From NCBI GenBank assembly GCA_030544235.1, contig CM060468.1:4222758-4286757 (forward strand): a stretch of DNA of 64,000 bases. The letters run 5' to 3'. Numbering within the stretch: the stretch's first letter is position 1; every line of letters starts with the position of its first letter. The notes below the pieces were generated by a model, which worked only from the letters and a program-made list of their open reading frames with translations, ran no database searches and was not told where the DNA came from. This stretch comes from Lepturacanthus savala (Eukaryota > Chordata > Actinopteri > Scombriformes > Trichiuridae). Made by a program: the position numbers and the translations under genes. Below are positions 14,721 to 25,849 of this stretch, piece by piece.

Positions 14721-16439
14721 TTTAATCTTTACTTCTGCTATCTCCTAAGTTGGACTAATTACAATTTTACATTGTAATAACTTTTAACTGTTGTGCCAAC
14801 TTTCTCAAAAATGACTGTTTGTATGACTATAGGAATCATGATGATGGGTGAATTTTCAAAAATGTTGAACTATCCCTTTAACACAATACTAACCAGTCAG
14901 AAGCAAACATTACATTCTATTTGATTCATCCCTCCCTCCATCCATCCATGTATCCAGTCTATTGTGAGTTTAGAGTCTCCAATTTATCCAGAGAAGCTAA
15001 TGTTAGCAGCTATCTGCTACAGTCATGCTAGCATCAGTTCACTGCTAACTGCTAAGGACTGAAAAGCTTTGTGTTTTAATGTTGAAAATGTGTAGGTCGC
15101 TTTTTCCATTACTGCTCCATTACAACCCCCAAAAAATTAATTAAAGATTGAATTATTAACAATTCACTAAACTATTTTGGAACGTATAACTCTTTTGCTT
15201 TGTTGTGCTAACTTACATTATTGCCTTAAATGGCAATAACTCATATTTTCACATATTACTAACCTAAATTACTGTTTCGGTCAAAAAATACAAATTGGCT
15301 TTTGTGCAGTTAGCGTAGCATTACTTCTGAATGCAAAGGCAAAGGCTGTTTTACAAGACAACGATAATATGTGGGGTTACAAGTTAAGTTAGATTCACAA
15401 GTTATGAAAAATACCTGGTCAGGACTGGACCAACCACTGCGTGGGACCCATGCTGCTACTGTATCAGAGTGTCAAGTAACATCAGCAGCTCTGTCCTGCT
15501 CTTTATTTAGTTTGGGGAAGTTTACATTCCAGCAGCTTCAGACAAAACTTCTGTTAGATAGTGTTACATTGTAAAAGTAAAGCATACGCACATGAAAGCA
15601 TAGCGCTATACCACAGAAAATCAAAGGATCATGTTGGAATGAACAACATCTTATTTACATCTTTTTTTTGTCTATAATTTTGCACTGAAATACTTGGACT
15701 AATTAGCTACAGTGGAGTACGTGGCCACTGCTGCTCCTTGGGCTGGTGAGGAAGTTGACTTCTTTGCATGGCTTGTGCGTCTCAGCGAGTCACACTCGCA
15801 TCGGTTTGTTTAGAAATGTCAAAGGAAGAGACAGCGCCGCAAACAAAAGCGAGTCATATATATATATTTTTCAAATCCAAACACAACAGGGATCGACGGA
15901 AAATGATGGCGTTGGTCTTAATCATGAATAGCAAGCGGGGCGTGTAAATCTCTACGGATGACAGCGTCTGACAAAAGCCTTAAATTTAAATGTAAATGCA
16001 AATAGAAAAAGGAAAAGTGACTGGTCAAGCAGCGGTTGGGTAGATAAACGCAGGCGTGATGCGAGTCAGACATTATGTTCTGTAAACATTTGCAGTCGCT
16101 GTCCTGAGGAGATAAAGAGTAAACAATGGGCGGCCATTATAAGTCCTGTAACCGCGACACAGTTGAGAGAGAGAATGAGCGGGAGAGCTTCACAGCAATG
16201 CAGGAAATGCTGGATTTGCGTTGGAGAAAAAAAGTCTGACTTCAAAATGTGTTTTGCTGACATGTAATCTTGCATTTTAGGCCACGTATTACAACTTAAT
16301 CACTACTATTACCTTAGTTTATTGCCATAGCAGAGACTAAGATATAAAAGAACTGGAGATGGTTTATAAGAAATCTGGGTTAGCATAGCAGACTTAAAAT
16401 GACTTATGAAAAGTCATGATCAGTCATCAGATCATCAGA

Positions 16440-16795
16440 AATAATGATTTGTCAGTTTTCTAGCTTCTCTAACCAGCTAAACTGTTTTTCAGCTATGCTA
16501 ACATGATAGCATCAAGGGTTTTATAATCGTCCTTTAACCTTTCTGATCCAATGAACTAACACACTGTACCATTAGAACACTGGAGTGATAGTTGCTGGAA
16601 ATGGGCCTCTATGTAGATACACCTATGTAGATATTGCACCAAAAACTAGACATTTGCAGCTAGAATAGTCATTTACCACGTTAGCAATATATAGAATGTA
16701 TTTCTGATGAGTTGAAAGTTAACTTCATTGAAAAAACAGTGTTTTTCTTTCAAAAATAAGGACATTTGCCAAACTTTTGAACGGTGGTGTATGTG
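16440..16795 (-). mobile_element. Tc1/mariner-type element relic (5' end), inverted
   Basis: The reverse complement of this stretch matches the region at 45050-45315: both share phrases such as gaaatgggcctctat, cataggtgt, aactatcactccagtg and gtaaatgactattcta. Read on the minus strand it begins near the aaacttttg...aataaggac terminus and continues to the aaaacagtttagct phrase typical of the untranslated 5' part of a fish Tc1-like transposon. No transposase frame remains, so this is a truncated relic. Confidence 0.8.
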
Positions 16796-17546
16796 AAGTG
16801 CCGAATGACCTAAAGAGATTTGGATGATCATAGGAAAAGATGAAGTCTCACGCTGTTGTAACACACAACACAAGTGTATAAAGGTTGTGCACATGTGTGT
16901 TCTCGTGTGCTTGTGTGAGCAATGTTTCCAGTCCGCTGGATTTTATCTCATCACTGACATTCTGGTTCAGAGCCGCTCTCCTGCTGCTGCTTTGATCTCC
17001 TCTTCCCTTTCTCCTCTGGTCTCCTCAGACTCCCACTCGCTCTGACCTCCAGGGACTGTATTCCTGATCGCGGGCCCAAGGAACCCCGCGTGAGGCTGGG
17101 GATCCGTAGGCGGTGGCGGGGCAGGGCCCCATAGCCTCGGGGGTCATAGGCCAGCAGGAGGGGCTTAAAGGCTTTAGTTGAAACAATGGTTCCAAACTGT
17201 AGTCAGGGATGAACAAGGGGGTAGCCTGAGGGTTGGAGGGTTTTTCTTAGTTGACAATAAAGGTGTGACGCACTTTCCCACTTTCCGTAGAGACGTGCAA
17301 CATGACAAAGCAAATGAAACAAAGCAATGGCTCGTCCATCCAACCTGCCTCTAAAACTTAAGTCTGAAATGTTGAAATTCTATGTATCCGTGGTTTGCAG
17401 AAAAGTAAATTGTTACATTTCCTCTGAATAATCTGCAGCTTTAGGCCTGTTCACACCTGTCAATAACATGAAACTTAGATGATTTGATCACAATTGGACA
17501 GCCGTAGGAACATCAGGTACATGTAGAGACACATTCTTGTATTAGA

Positions 17547-17893
17547 ACACTGCAATGATTAGTCGATTAATCAATTAGTTGCCAACTATTGCATTAATTA
17601 ACAACTATTCTGATAATCAAATTATCAATTTTTAGTCATTTTGGGAAGAAAATGTCCAATTTCGCTGCTTCCAGCTTCACAAATCTGATTATTTTCTTCT
17701 ATACTAGTAAACTGGTGATCTTGGGGTTGTGGACTGTTGGTCTGGACAAAAAAAGACATTTTAGGTTGAATTTTCCACTTTGGGAAACAGTGATCGACAT
17801 TTTACACCATTTTATGAACCAAAAAACGAACTGATTAGTTGTGTCAATAATCAATAGATTGACTATCAAAATGCTGTTGGTTACAGCCCTACT
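17547..17893 (-). mobile_element. hAT-type MITE copy, inverted relative to 54467-54767
   Basis: The ends read tgcaatgattagtcgatta and, at the far side, ggttacagccct, which resemble the gggctgcaactaacgatta-type termini of a very common fish MITE. Internal phrases gttgtggactgttggtctgg and ttacaccattttatgaa are reverse complements of phrases in the copy at 54.5 kb. It is non-autonomous, with no coding capacity. Confidence 0.8.
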
Positions 17894-18177
17894 CTACATC
17901 CTTCTTGAATGACCACTTGTAATCAGATCTCACTCAAAGCGTTTCACACTACACGTCACCATTCACACACTTTGATACACTGATGGTGGCGGCTACTATA
18001 CAAGATGTCATCCTGCTCATCATCGAGATCTATTTATAACTAATCATTCACACACAGTTTGTTGCCAAAAAGACACTTCGGCATGTGGACTGGTGGAGCT
18101 GAGAAATGGAACAGCTGATTTTCCTAATAGTGGACATTTGCAAAGACTAAATATGATGTTGTTTTGAACCAGTGGGC

Positions 18178-18230
18178 CCATTTGGGCCAAAGGGTTTTGA
18201 GGAAAAATCAAAACCCTTTGGCCCAAATGG
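18178..18230. repeat. perfect 23-bp inverted repeat with 7-nt loop
   Basis: The left arm 18178-18200 (starting ccatttgggccaaag) and right arm 18208-18230 (ending ctttggcccaaatgg) are exact reverse complements, separated by ggaaaaa. It lies in a repeat island, so it is more likely the core of a foldback element or a recent inverted duplication than a conserved RNA gene. Confidence 0.95.
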
Positions 18231-19437
18231 AAATCAGAGTGTTTGGTGCGTGCTCCATCCATGTGAATCCATTTTGCCCGCTGATGTGGCTTCTTCTTAT
18301 TGTTTCACACTTTAATATGATGCTTCCACTTGCACAAACAACATCGCTTGCGTAGTTGGTCCTTCATTGGGGGCCGGGACACAAACACACACACTATGCT
18401 AACAGAATGTGGTCATATGCACTCCAGACCACCTCTAAACGTGGTCTGAGTGATTGGATCCCAATGTGTCCTAAGTGCATCTTGGGTGCTGTGTACTTAA
18501 AGCTACCAACTAGTGATCGGATCACCCAAGATGCATGTTGATGCCAGGTATAAACAGAGAGTTAGCCTTGGTTTTTTCGATATTTGGGATTAAAAAGATA
18601 CGGAGTATGGTGTTATTTTAGCTTGGTCTTAGCTTTTGGTAGTAAAATATTAAGCCGCAATGATTATTATTAAGTTATTAACTTGACTTTCAGTAACCTG
18701 GTTATACAAATATGTGATTGAAATTGAGTTAGTTCCACACGTAGATTGTCAGTGCAACTAAACAGCTGATTTCTGCAGGTCTGATTGTTTGTCTAAAACA
18801 AATCTTTCCCAAAGCCGCACAGAGGAAAACACAAATCACCAATGTGTTCTTGACCTGTCACCATGACTAAGTCTCTTGTTTTCCTCCAGCTGCGATGGAC
18901 TTTAACATTTATAGTGTAAAAATTGGTAAAACATTTGTAAAAAAAATGCAGCTGCAAGGTGGTCACACACAGAGCACACATCAACACACACATTTCCAAT
19001 TTCTGGAGTGGAGTAGTTCCTTGTTGCTGGGAAACGTAACGTGGATATTTTGAAATTATCATGTTGCCCAACACCTTTTTTTTTCTAATTAGGAAGGAAG
19101 GAAGGAGGGAAGTTGATTGTCCACACTGTGGAAAACAGCGACAAAAAAACAACACAAAAAGAAAAGCGCTGATAAAACTTAACATCCTGGGGGGACAAAA
19201 ATATTAGTTTCACCACGTTAGAGCTGGACGTGATTAAGCGATGACTCAAATCTGAACAAAGCTGATAACAGCCAGATATATCAGCAAATTGGTCTATAAC
19301 ACGATTTGCATGAGTTTATTTGAGCGAGCCGTGCGCGTCCGATCGAGCGAAGGATTTGGAGTCAGTGTGCTTGATTGGCACACAATGCAGATGTGTGGGC
19401 AGCAGATGCCATCTGGAGAAAGTGGAGTGGGCCGGTA

Positions 19438-19489
19438 GAGGGGTGGGGGGGGGTGGCGGGTGGGGAGTGGGGAGTGGGGAGGGTGGGTG
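19438..19489 (+). other. G-rich tract with quadruplex-forming pattern
   Basis: At least six runs of three to ten G separated by one to three bases (for example ggggagtggggagtgggg). Four closely spaced G runs meet the usual G-quadruplex pattern, about 2.6 kb upstream of the start codon. Confidence 0.8.
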
Positions 19490-19653
19490 TTGCTCCACCA
19501 CTTCCCCACTGGAAAAAAAAAAATAAAGGCGCCGGTTTGACAGGAAGATAAAGGAAACGATGGGAGTGTAATCAATCAAAAAAACACAGCGGCACGAATA
19601 AAGGGAGACAAGAGGCGCAAAGCCCGCCCACTCGCACCCTATCCACGCCCGGC

Positions 19654-19700
19654 ATGGCGGACTGCCGCCATTGTCGGCCCCGTTGGAACTTTACCGCCAT
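19654..19700 (+). promoter_or_regulatory. cluster of three YY1-like CCGCCAT motifs
   Basis: The core CCGCCAT occurs at 19665-19671 and 19694-19700 on the + strand and as ATGGCGG at 19654-19660. Three copies in 47 bp of CpG-containing sequence resemble YY1-type promoter motifs. I see no coding exon that an upstream promoter here would serve, so this could be a distal epha4 promoter or enhancer. Function is inferred only. Confidence 0.35.
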
Positions 19701-20145
19701 TGGTCCCAAAAAGAAAAAAAAGATCAAAAGCGCCGTCGCTCTGTCCCCCTCTGGCTTTATTTTAAAGTTGCGAAGCTCATAGTCAAGGGGAGACCAGAGA
19801 AAAGCGCCTTTCATCTGGGGGATGTAGTTTTGGACAATCAATGTTTGGGGGGAAATTGGCCAATTTTCGTCGGAGCGCCAGATGCTTCGTCTGCGTCATT
19901 ACGCCGTACCCCCGAGAGAGACCCTCAAACGCATCCCCCCTACTCTCCATTTCCAAATTTATAGCTGCCCTCTCTTGATCTGTAATGTATAAAAAACACT
20001 ATCCTCCCTCTTCGTTTGAGTGGCATCTGAGAGGGGGGGAACAAAGCCACACTGTCTGTTGGAGCATTTGAGACAAAGGCAGGTCTATTCGCAGTGAGAT
20101 CACCCATATGAGAAAACTCCTAGATGTTTCCTTGAAAAAAAAAAA

Positions 20146-20180
<35 letters not shown>
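20146..20180. repeat. (AT)n microsatellite
   Basis: About 17 TA units with one interruption, preceded by an A13 run. Confidence 0.95.
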
Positions 20181-21274
20181 TGTAGCCAAACCTTGGAAGC
20201 CTGAGGTCGGTGTGACAGCTACAACAAAAAGGCATGGGAACTGGGAGTGCTCTGGATCTGCCAAACACGGACGCTAGAGGCTCCAGACAATATTTCCACA
20301 CATTCATATATATGTATGATGGCGAAAAAGGCATCCAGACACCTGCTGAGAGTGGGGAAATCTTCTCGTAGCTGGAGGCTGCAATCGCAAACACAGACGA
20401 ACACGCCTAACTCGAAAAAGTCCTTTTTTTTCCTCCGCTACTTTCAACTTTAAAGACGGTCAAACAGAAAGAACAATGTTGACATGCTTTCTGGATTCAC
20501 GTAATGAAATTCTGTTTTGGCTTCCCGTCCTCAGAGAGAATTAGAAGCTCCCATAACTTGCCCAAGGACACTTCGGCAGGGTGAATCTTTCCCAGCTGAA
20601 TAACTGTCTCTGTAATCTGTGAAGGCTGCGTTCCACTTTTAAATTAGAACCAGATATTTTTTAAAAAAAAAAAAAGAAAGAAAGAAAAAAAAAGTGCTGG
20701 TTGTGGAAGTGGAAAACCTATCTGCAGTCGCCGGGCCGCAGTGTGTGGCGGAGCAGAACGACCGAACCTGCCCACACAGTGACAATCACCTCTGCAGATC
20801 ATTGAAAGGTTGCCTGCCTCCCACTGCAACTGGGCACATCTCCCGGGAGCAATAGAGGACCTGTGTAGGAGGATCATGAAAGAGCTGAGAGCACCCCGGG
20901 CAAAACCCCAAACCTGGACACAGCTGCGTGGCTTTCTCCAAACACCAAAAAAACAATGCAGCCTTTGTTAGAAGCAAAACTGCATGAGTAAACATCATTT
21001 CCCCCCCATCAGTCCTCCTGCATCACTCACCTCTGCAGCTTCACAACAGCAAGGCCCTGTACACACTGAAGGATGCATCCTGTGTGCATGTTTCCTCATA
21101 AATGCCCATAAAAGCCTTGATAATATTAGAATAATAGCAAGTGACAATAATCCAATACAGGGCACAAAACGGCCGCTGTCAATCCCGCAAAGTGCAATAC
21201 CGTGTAATGTTAAGGAGGTCATGCTCGGGCTTGTTCTTTAATCCAATTTCGGCGACAGAACAGGCGTCAATGTG

Positions 21275-21290
21275 TCCGCTAGGTGGCGAC
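21275..21290 (+). promoter_or_regulatory. candidate CTCF-binding motif upstream of epha4
   Basis: The sequence ccgctaggtggcgac is a strong match to the CTCF core (CCRSYAGGTGGCR). It lies about 830 bp before the start codon and has the same orientation as the candidate at 13258. No occupancy data are available. Confidence 0.5.
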
Positions 21291-21839
21291 CTTGGTCCGA
21301 TGCGGTTCACCTTGGACAGCGCTGCGCTTGACTGGAGCCAGACTACATGCAGGATCAGCAGTGTGACTGCTGAGGAGCACAGAGGACAAAAACTGACGCA
21401 TTGCATTTTTTTTCTGAGCCGTTAAAATATATATCTATATAGTTCAGGGGCCAGTTGCTGCTGTTTCGTGCGTTAAAGGGAAACTGCCTTTTCTGGATCA
21501 ACCTTAGTGGGTTTGAATGTGAATGTGCAACGCGCGCGCGCTTCCTATGCGTCCCCACTGCTCACTAACAGGGCCCCCCCACCCCCTCCAACCCCCACAA
21601 GTTTATCCTTGTAATGTCAATCGGTGTCTCTCGGAGTCATGGAGAGTTTTTACATCGCCATTGTACCTGCAAATGTGGAGAAACGCCACCTCATGGTGCC
21701 GCGTCTCCAGCCTTGTGCCCACTGATAAATGGTAAACGAGAGAGTGAGTTGTTTTGGGGTGTGCTGAGGTGGTGGGGGGGTAGTTAATGAATATTTGGCA
21801 CCCCCCCTCCCCTTCACCCCCCTACCCTATCCACTATTC

Positions 21840-22112
21840 CTATATGGATTGACGGGGTCCGCGTCAGAGCGCACGGAGTAGACCCGCCTCCTGGCTGTGG
21901 TGCGCTCGGTGCGTCTCTCTCTCCCCGTGTCCGCTTCAATCCCATATTCCACTGGGAAAGAGAGAGAGAGGGCGAGAGAAACACACAGAGAGAGAGGGAG
22001 AGAGGGAGTGTGTGTATGTGTGTGTGTGTGTGCGAGAGAGAGAGAGAGAGCAGGGACCTGGGAGAAGAGCAACGAAAGAAAAAGAGGAGAGAAAAACGAA
22101 ACAACCACACAA
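21840..22112 (+). promoter_or_regulatory. epha4: presumed epha4 promoter and 5' UTR
   Basis: This is the sequence immediately before the signal-peptide exon. Its first part (21855-21910) is CpG-containing (gggtccgcgtcagagcgc). From about 21960 it turns into a purine-rich GA tract with a short GT repeat at 22008-22031, then an A-rich leader to the ATG. I find no clear TATA box at a fitting distance. A transcription start somewhere between about 21850 and 21960 would be typical, but it cannot be fixed from sequence. No intron in the 5' UTR is evident. Confidence 0.45.
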
Positions 22113-22207
22113 ATGGCACTCATGGCAGGGATTTTGTTCACGGCTACCTTGCTTGTTTTTGGGATTTGTACGTCTGTTTCTCCGGCACGGATTTACCCCC
22201 CGAATGA
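22016..22207 (+). other. upstream ORF overlapping the epha4 start codon
   Basis: An ATG at 22016 opens a 63-codon frame that ends at TGA 22205-22207. It runs through both candidate epha4 start codons (22113 and 22122) in a different frame. The predicted peptide begins MCVCVC and is then Arg/Glu/Lys-rich because of the repeat. If transcription starts upstream of 22016, ribosomes that use this ATG would bypass the receptor start, so it could dampen translation. It is unlikely to encode a functional protein. Confidence 0.4.
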
Positions 22208-22209
22208 AG
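22113..22209 (+). CDS. epha4: epha4 coding exon 1: start codon and signal peptide
   Basis: This exon encodes residues 1-32 plus the first base of codon 33 of an Eph receptor tyrosine kinase, a cell-surface receptor for ephrins that guides axons and cell boundaries. The sequence MALMAGILFTATLLVFGICT is a signal peptide with a hydrophobic core at about residues 5-18. It is followed by ARIYPPNE, the equivalent of the RVYPANE segment of EPHA4. The donor is G|gtaagg at 22210, and the split codon joins exon 2 as Val. Two in-frame ATGs, 22113 and 22122, are possible. The second gives MAGI, which matches the usual EPHA4 N terminus. Neither has a purine at -3, but both have G at +4. The gene continues over the seven exons listed here and runs off the window. 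Confidence 0.93.
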
Positions 22210-23872
22210 GTAAGGTTGTCGGGAGAACGCAACTGCCGCCGGACTTCTGACTTCATCAGTGTCCCCCGTGTGTGTGTGTGTTTTTGCGCCGCGGAGCGCC
22301 CACTTCGCTGCGCCCCTCTCCCTCCTCACAGTTGGTGCTTGGAGTTGAAACGGTAGAAAACACCGACGGTCACCTTTACGCAGCGACTTTCTGTGAGCTT
22401 TTAATTTAAACGAAGCTGGAATTTCCAAAAAAAAAAAGAAAGAAAAAAAAAAACAGGCATCGGCTCTGGCTTGGATCGTGCCAGCTGCCGAAAAAGCCCC
22501 GAGCAGGAATACTTGTAGCCCCGATAGGAGCTGCCGTCTCCGCTGACAGAGAAGGTCAAACCGTAGTCGGTCCAAAATAACAACAACAAAAAAAGCGATT
22601 TAACGTTGCGCAGCATCTCCTTAAACGGACACTCGCAAATCAGCAGAGCAGATCTGTGTTTATCAGTTTCAGGATTCTTCTGGCGATGGCTCTCAATGTG
22701 AGAATGTGATGAAAAAAAAAAGCCAAATTTAAAAGTTTAAATGTCATCGAATTACAGAGCCGCTCGATGAATTAAATTCGGCTGTGCTCTATCAGGTGCA
22801 CGTTCGCTGAAAAGCGGCGGATGGATCGACCGAGCCCGGTGTGACATGTACCCAGAGGTCGGGAGGGTTTCGGGGCTGGAGTTGCCTGCAGCCTGCCCGG
22901 GGTCCCGGGGCGCAGCGAGCCCACTTTAAACATGTTAGGCCCAACAGAAAGAAGCCTCCTCCACACTAACACATCAAGCATTTGATTATAGAAATGACCC
23001 CAGACTCCTGCTTAGAGTCCTGTAGATGCGCGTTTTCTATATTCGTCCTGACGCAAGTTGGAAAAAAACGATGCATCGCGAGTTCCCCCGTTTATTTAAA
23101 TACAAAACAGGAGTTTCAAATATAAAACGGATCAGATTTTTATTGTACCTAATAATTTATGCTATGATCTTACATAACGGCCGTGTTCATTATGTTTTAA
23201 TGAGGAGTTCGTTAAGTATTTCAACCAAATCCAAAACAAGCGTAAAATAGAAATATCCTACAGCAGGTCTGGATATACGGGGTACTATTTAAAATCGTAA
23301 AACATTTTTTTTGATGTGGCTCTCTGGCCCAGCGCTTTACTCGGTCTAGAGAAAAGTCTTAACTGTTGTGGCAGTCCGTCTGTCTGGACTGAGCATTTCA
23401 AAATGCGTTTGTTCTCCAACGACCAAGTTTAATCCGTAATTGATTCTGACCGCATCAAACATGCTTTGAGCTGATGCACAGCAAACTGGGAAATTATTAT
23501 TTTTTAAAGACAAATGGGCTAGAGGGGGGAATGTATTTGCCATTTGGAGAAAATCTTTTTTCCTTAACGAAAATCAATCTAAACGACGTGCGTAAAGCAC
23601 AGCAGGGTATTACGCACAAGAAAAATATGTACCAGTCGATCACTTTAGCCTGTTTTTCATTCACTCTGTGTGCTGACATCCATTTAGAATGCATTTTTAA
23701 AATGATAAATCGTTTTAACGGTTATTGATGTTCATAAACCCCCTTTTTGAAGAATATAGGAACCGTTTTCCCTCCTCGGTGTGTTAAACATAAGTGGATT
23801 CTACTCCACCGCTGTTGTTGCTTATGGACGGGCTGGGACTGCGTGCTCACTTCTCCCATTCTTGTTTTCCAG
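22210..23872 (+). other. epha4: epha4 intron 1 (1663 bp)
   Basis: Bounded by gtaagg and ttttccag. It includes a short GT run (22268-22281), two A-rich runs (22427-22454) and a CpG-rich first kilobase likely continuous with the promoter region. I see no repeat family and no other exon. Confidence 0.85.
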
Positions 23873-23940
23873 TCACGTTATTGGACTCCAGATCCGTACA
23901 GGGGGAGCTGGGATGGGTCGCCATGCCGACAGAAGGAGGA
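23873..23940 (+). CDS. epha4: epha4 coding exon 2: start of the ephrin-binding domain
   Basis: A 68-bp exon encoding residues 33-55, VTLLDSRSVQGELGW followed by VAMPTEGG. This is the first strand region of the ephrin ligand-binding (jelly-roll) domain and is nearly identical to the EPHA4 segment. The acceptor is cttgttttccag|TC and the donor GGA|gtaagt; the exon enters in phase 1 and leaves in phase 0. The small size and phases are those of Eph receptor exon 2. The frame is open across both joins. Confidence 0.95.
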
Positions 23941-24254
23941 GTAAGTACTGCAAAGAAGTGTCCCCTTGTTAGGACGCATGGACCCCTATTGAGCAAAAAA
24001 TGGAAAAAGATATAATCCATTACTGGCAGGAGCTCAGGAATGGACCGTAGATACACAGCCCTCTTTGATAAGATGTTGTCCTGGTGAGCCCCTTTATGGG
24101 AATATCGTTGGTGATGATTTATTGAATTGTTCAGCTGCCTGCACTGCAGGGCTCGGGGTGAGGATCAAGGCGCAGTTTCTGCTATCTTACAGTAAATGCA
24201 AGGAAAAAAAAATTGTAATTTGCCATTTAGCTGTTACGGAAACCCTTTGTAACA

Positions 24255-24305
24255 TCCTCCAGGGCCCTGTGGGGTCCTCAGTATCCACTTTGAGAACCAG
24301 CGGTC
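24255..24305 (-). mobile_element. fragment of a hAT-type MITE end
   Basis: The phrases ggggtcctcag and tttgagaaccagcggtct resemble the aaggacccc...gagaaccacta end of the element at 49935-50170. Only one end is recognisable. Confidence 0.45.
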
Positions 24306-25849
24306 TACAGACACCCCCCCCCTCCTCCTCCTCATCCCCCGCAACCCCTGCTCCCCTTTCTCCTCGCTCTCCTTCTCTCTAACCACTCTGTAATGGTCAG
24401 ATGCAGGGGCCGATACTGCAGCGAGCGTCAGGTTTCCTGAATAGACGGTGGATTGAATCGGCCTTTGTGGAGAAACTTTATATCCTTTTCCACCATTGAG
24501 TCGGTGAGAGAGAGCGCGGGGAAGAGGGAGAAGGAGAGAGAGAGAGAGAGGAACTTGGCAGCTGAGAGAGGGTCCTCTGGAATGGATGAATAAGGGGGGA
24601 AAGTGCAGTGGGGTTCAGCTCTTGCCGCAGGAGGACAGGATCGGGCTATAAAGCAACAGGGAATAGGGTCAACCAAATGCATGATCCCTCGGTTTAATTG
24701 GGATACCTACAGTGGCTCTGATAAGAAGATGAATAAGGGCCATTCCAAAGGCCACAACCATGCTAGGGGTAGTAGACAGAAAACTCATGAAGAAATGGCT
24801 AATAATCTATTTTGAACTTAAATCAAAGTATTTTGAAGATGAACCTAGGGGACCAGAATTCTACCTTGGGCAGCTGTAGTCGTCGTACTCATGAGCTTTT
24901 TTCCCCCCGTGATTTTAGTCTGTGCTGTGCTCAGTTCCTCCCCTCAGCCATTTTATCGCCAACAAGTGATTGACAGAGCCCTGGCAGCCCCGGCAAGCTT
25001 GCATTCACCCTCTCATCATGACCAATTGCCCCTCATTCTCCTTCTTCCTATACTATCAGAGGGGAAAGGTGCAGCCTTATCTCTGCGCCGCTTGATTTCC
25101 ACACCAAACGGGCTGCGGAAAGGAAGAGAGCCGAGTGGAATGGAACAGTAGGGGATGATAGACATTTTCTCAAATCATACAGCCGCAGCTATGTTTAGCG
25201 TTATCCTGCCCTCCTCCGGGGAAATAAGATTGTAAACCAGATTGTTTATGATAAGGCGTCATATCAAATCTGGCAACACGAGCCGTATCCTACACTGTCC
25301 TGTTTGTATTATTTTTTGTACAGTTTTCTAAATGGTTGAAGCTACGGCAGCCAAAGGCCTGTCTGCTCTTGTTTACGGCCCAGCTCAGTCAAAGACTCTA
25401 TTTAAAACACACAGTGAAGAAGTTAAGGGAACCCAGCGCTTTGAGCCTCTCAAGACATGCTTGTATTTGCTCAACAGGGCTCTGTCAAGAGGGGAACTTT
25501 ATCATAAGTAAAACAAACATTCCCTCTCAGGAAAAATAAGCCAGGCCGCACTGGAAAACGCAATCCATGCGCCCCAAATCGGCGTACCCTCCACCACCAC
25601 CACCACCTATGAGTTCATGCTAACAACGGTGCGAACATGCCTGCATCTGTCTCCTGCTCCCCATCAAGTATGCAGACGTAAAGCAGGCCCACATTCGATC
25701 ATTAGCATTGATTCTGAGACCTTAGGTTTCTGCAGTCCCGTAATCCCCTGTTTTTCATTATTTCCCTTCTCCCCCTCTGAGCCATCCAGTTCTCTCGTGT
25801 GTGTCAGAAGAGGGTTTTGTAAACCACTCCCCAAGTAATTGAACTGTAG

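Larger units (their letters stand above)
11991..16430. other. intergenic DNA, no gene seen
   Basis: No gene is supported. It holds a short (GA)n at 12672-12692, the second minisatellite block, a CTCF-like motif, a LINE/SINE-tail-like fragment near 14690 and otherwise unclassified, mostly AT-rich DNA. A ccctccctccatccatcc tract lies near 14930. Confidence 0.5.
17446..18555. mobile_element. composite repeat island with an inserted MITE and a hairpin
   Basis: The island starts near ctgttcacacctgtcaat and ends near gccaggtataaacagag, weakly inverted ends of the cacacctg/caggt type. Inside are an inverted MITE (17547-17893), a stretch with cacttcggcatgtggactgg (17940-18110) that resembles a frequent fish repeat, a perfect hairpin (18178-18230), and an inverted phrase pair gtgcatcttgggtg / cacccaagatgcat (about 18475 and 18522). 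I infer nested insertions into one older element, but the outer limits are uncertain. Confidence 0.5.
18556..21839. other. upstream region proximal to epha4, no gene seen
   Basis: No coding region is supported. GC content and CpG density rise from about 19.3 kb toward the gene. It contains a G-rich tract (19438-19489), a cluster of CCGCCAT motifs (19654-19700), an (AT)n tract at 20146-20180, a purine tract at 20660-20693 and a CTCF-like motif at 21275-21290. The 20555-20580 phrase cttgcccaaggacacttcgg resembles a fragment of a frequent fish repeat. Confidence 0.5.

Noticed and set aside
22144..22575. 143-codon antisense frame over exon 1 and intron 1
   Set aside because: It has no recognisable family, overlaps the signal-peptide exon and includes a homopolymer-derived Phe run.
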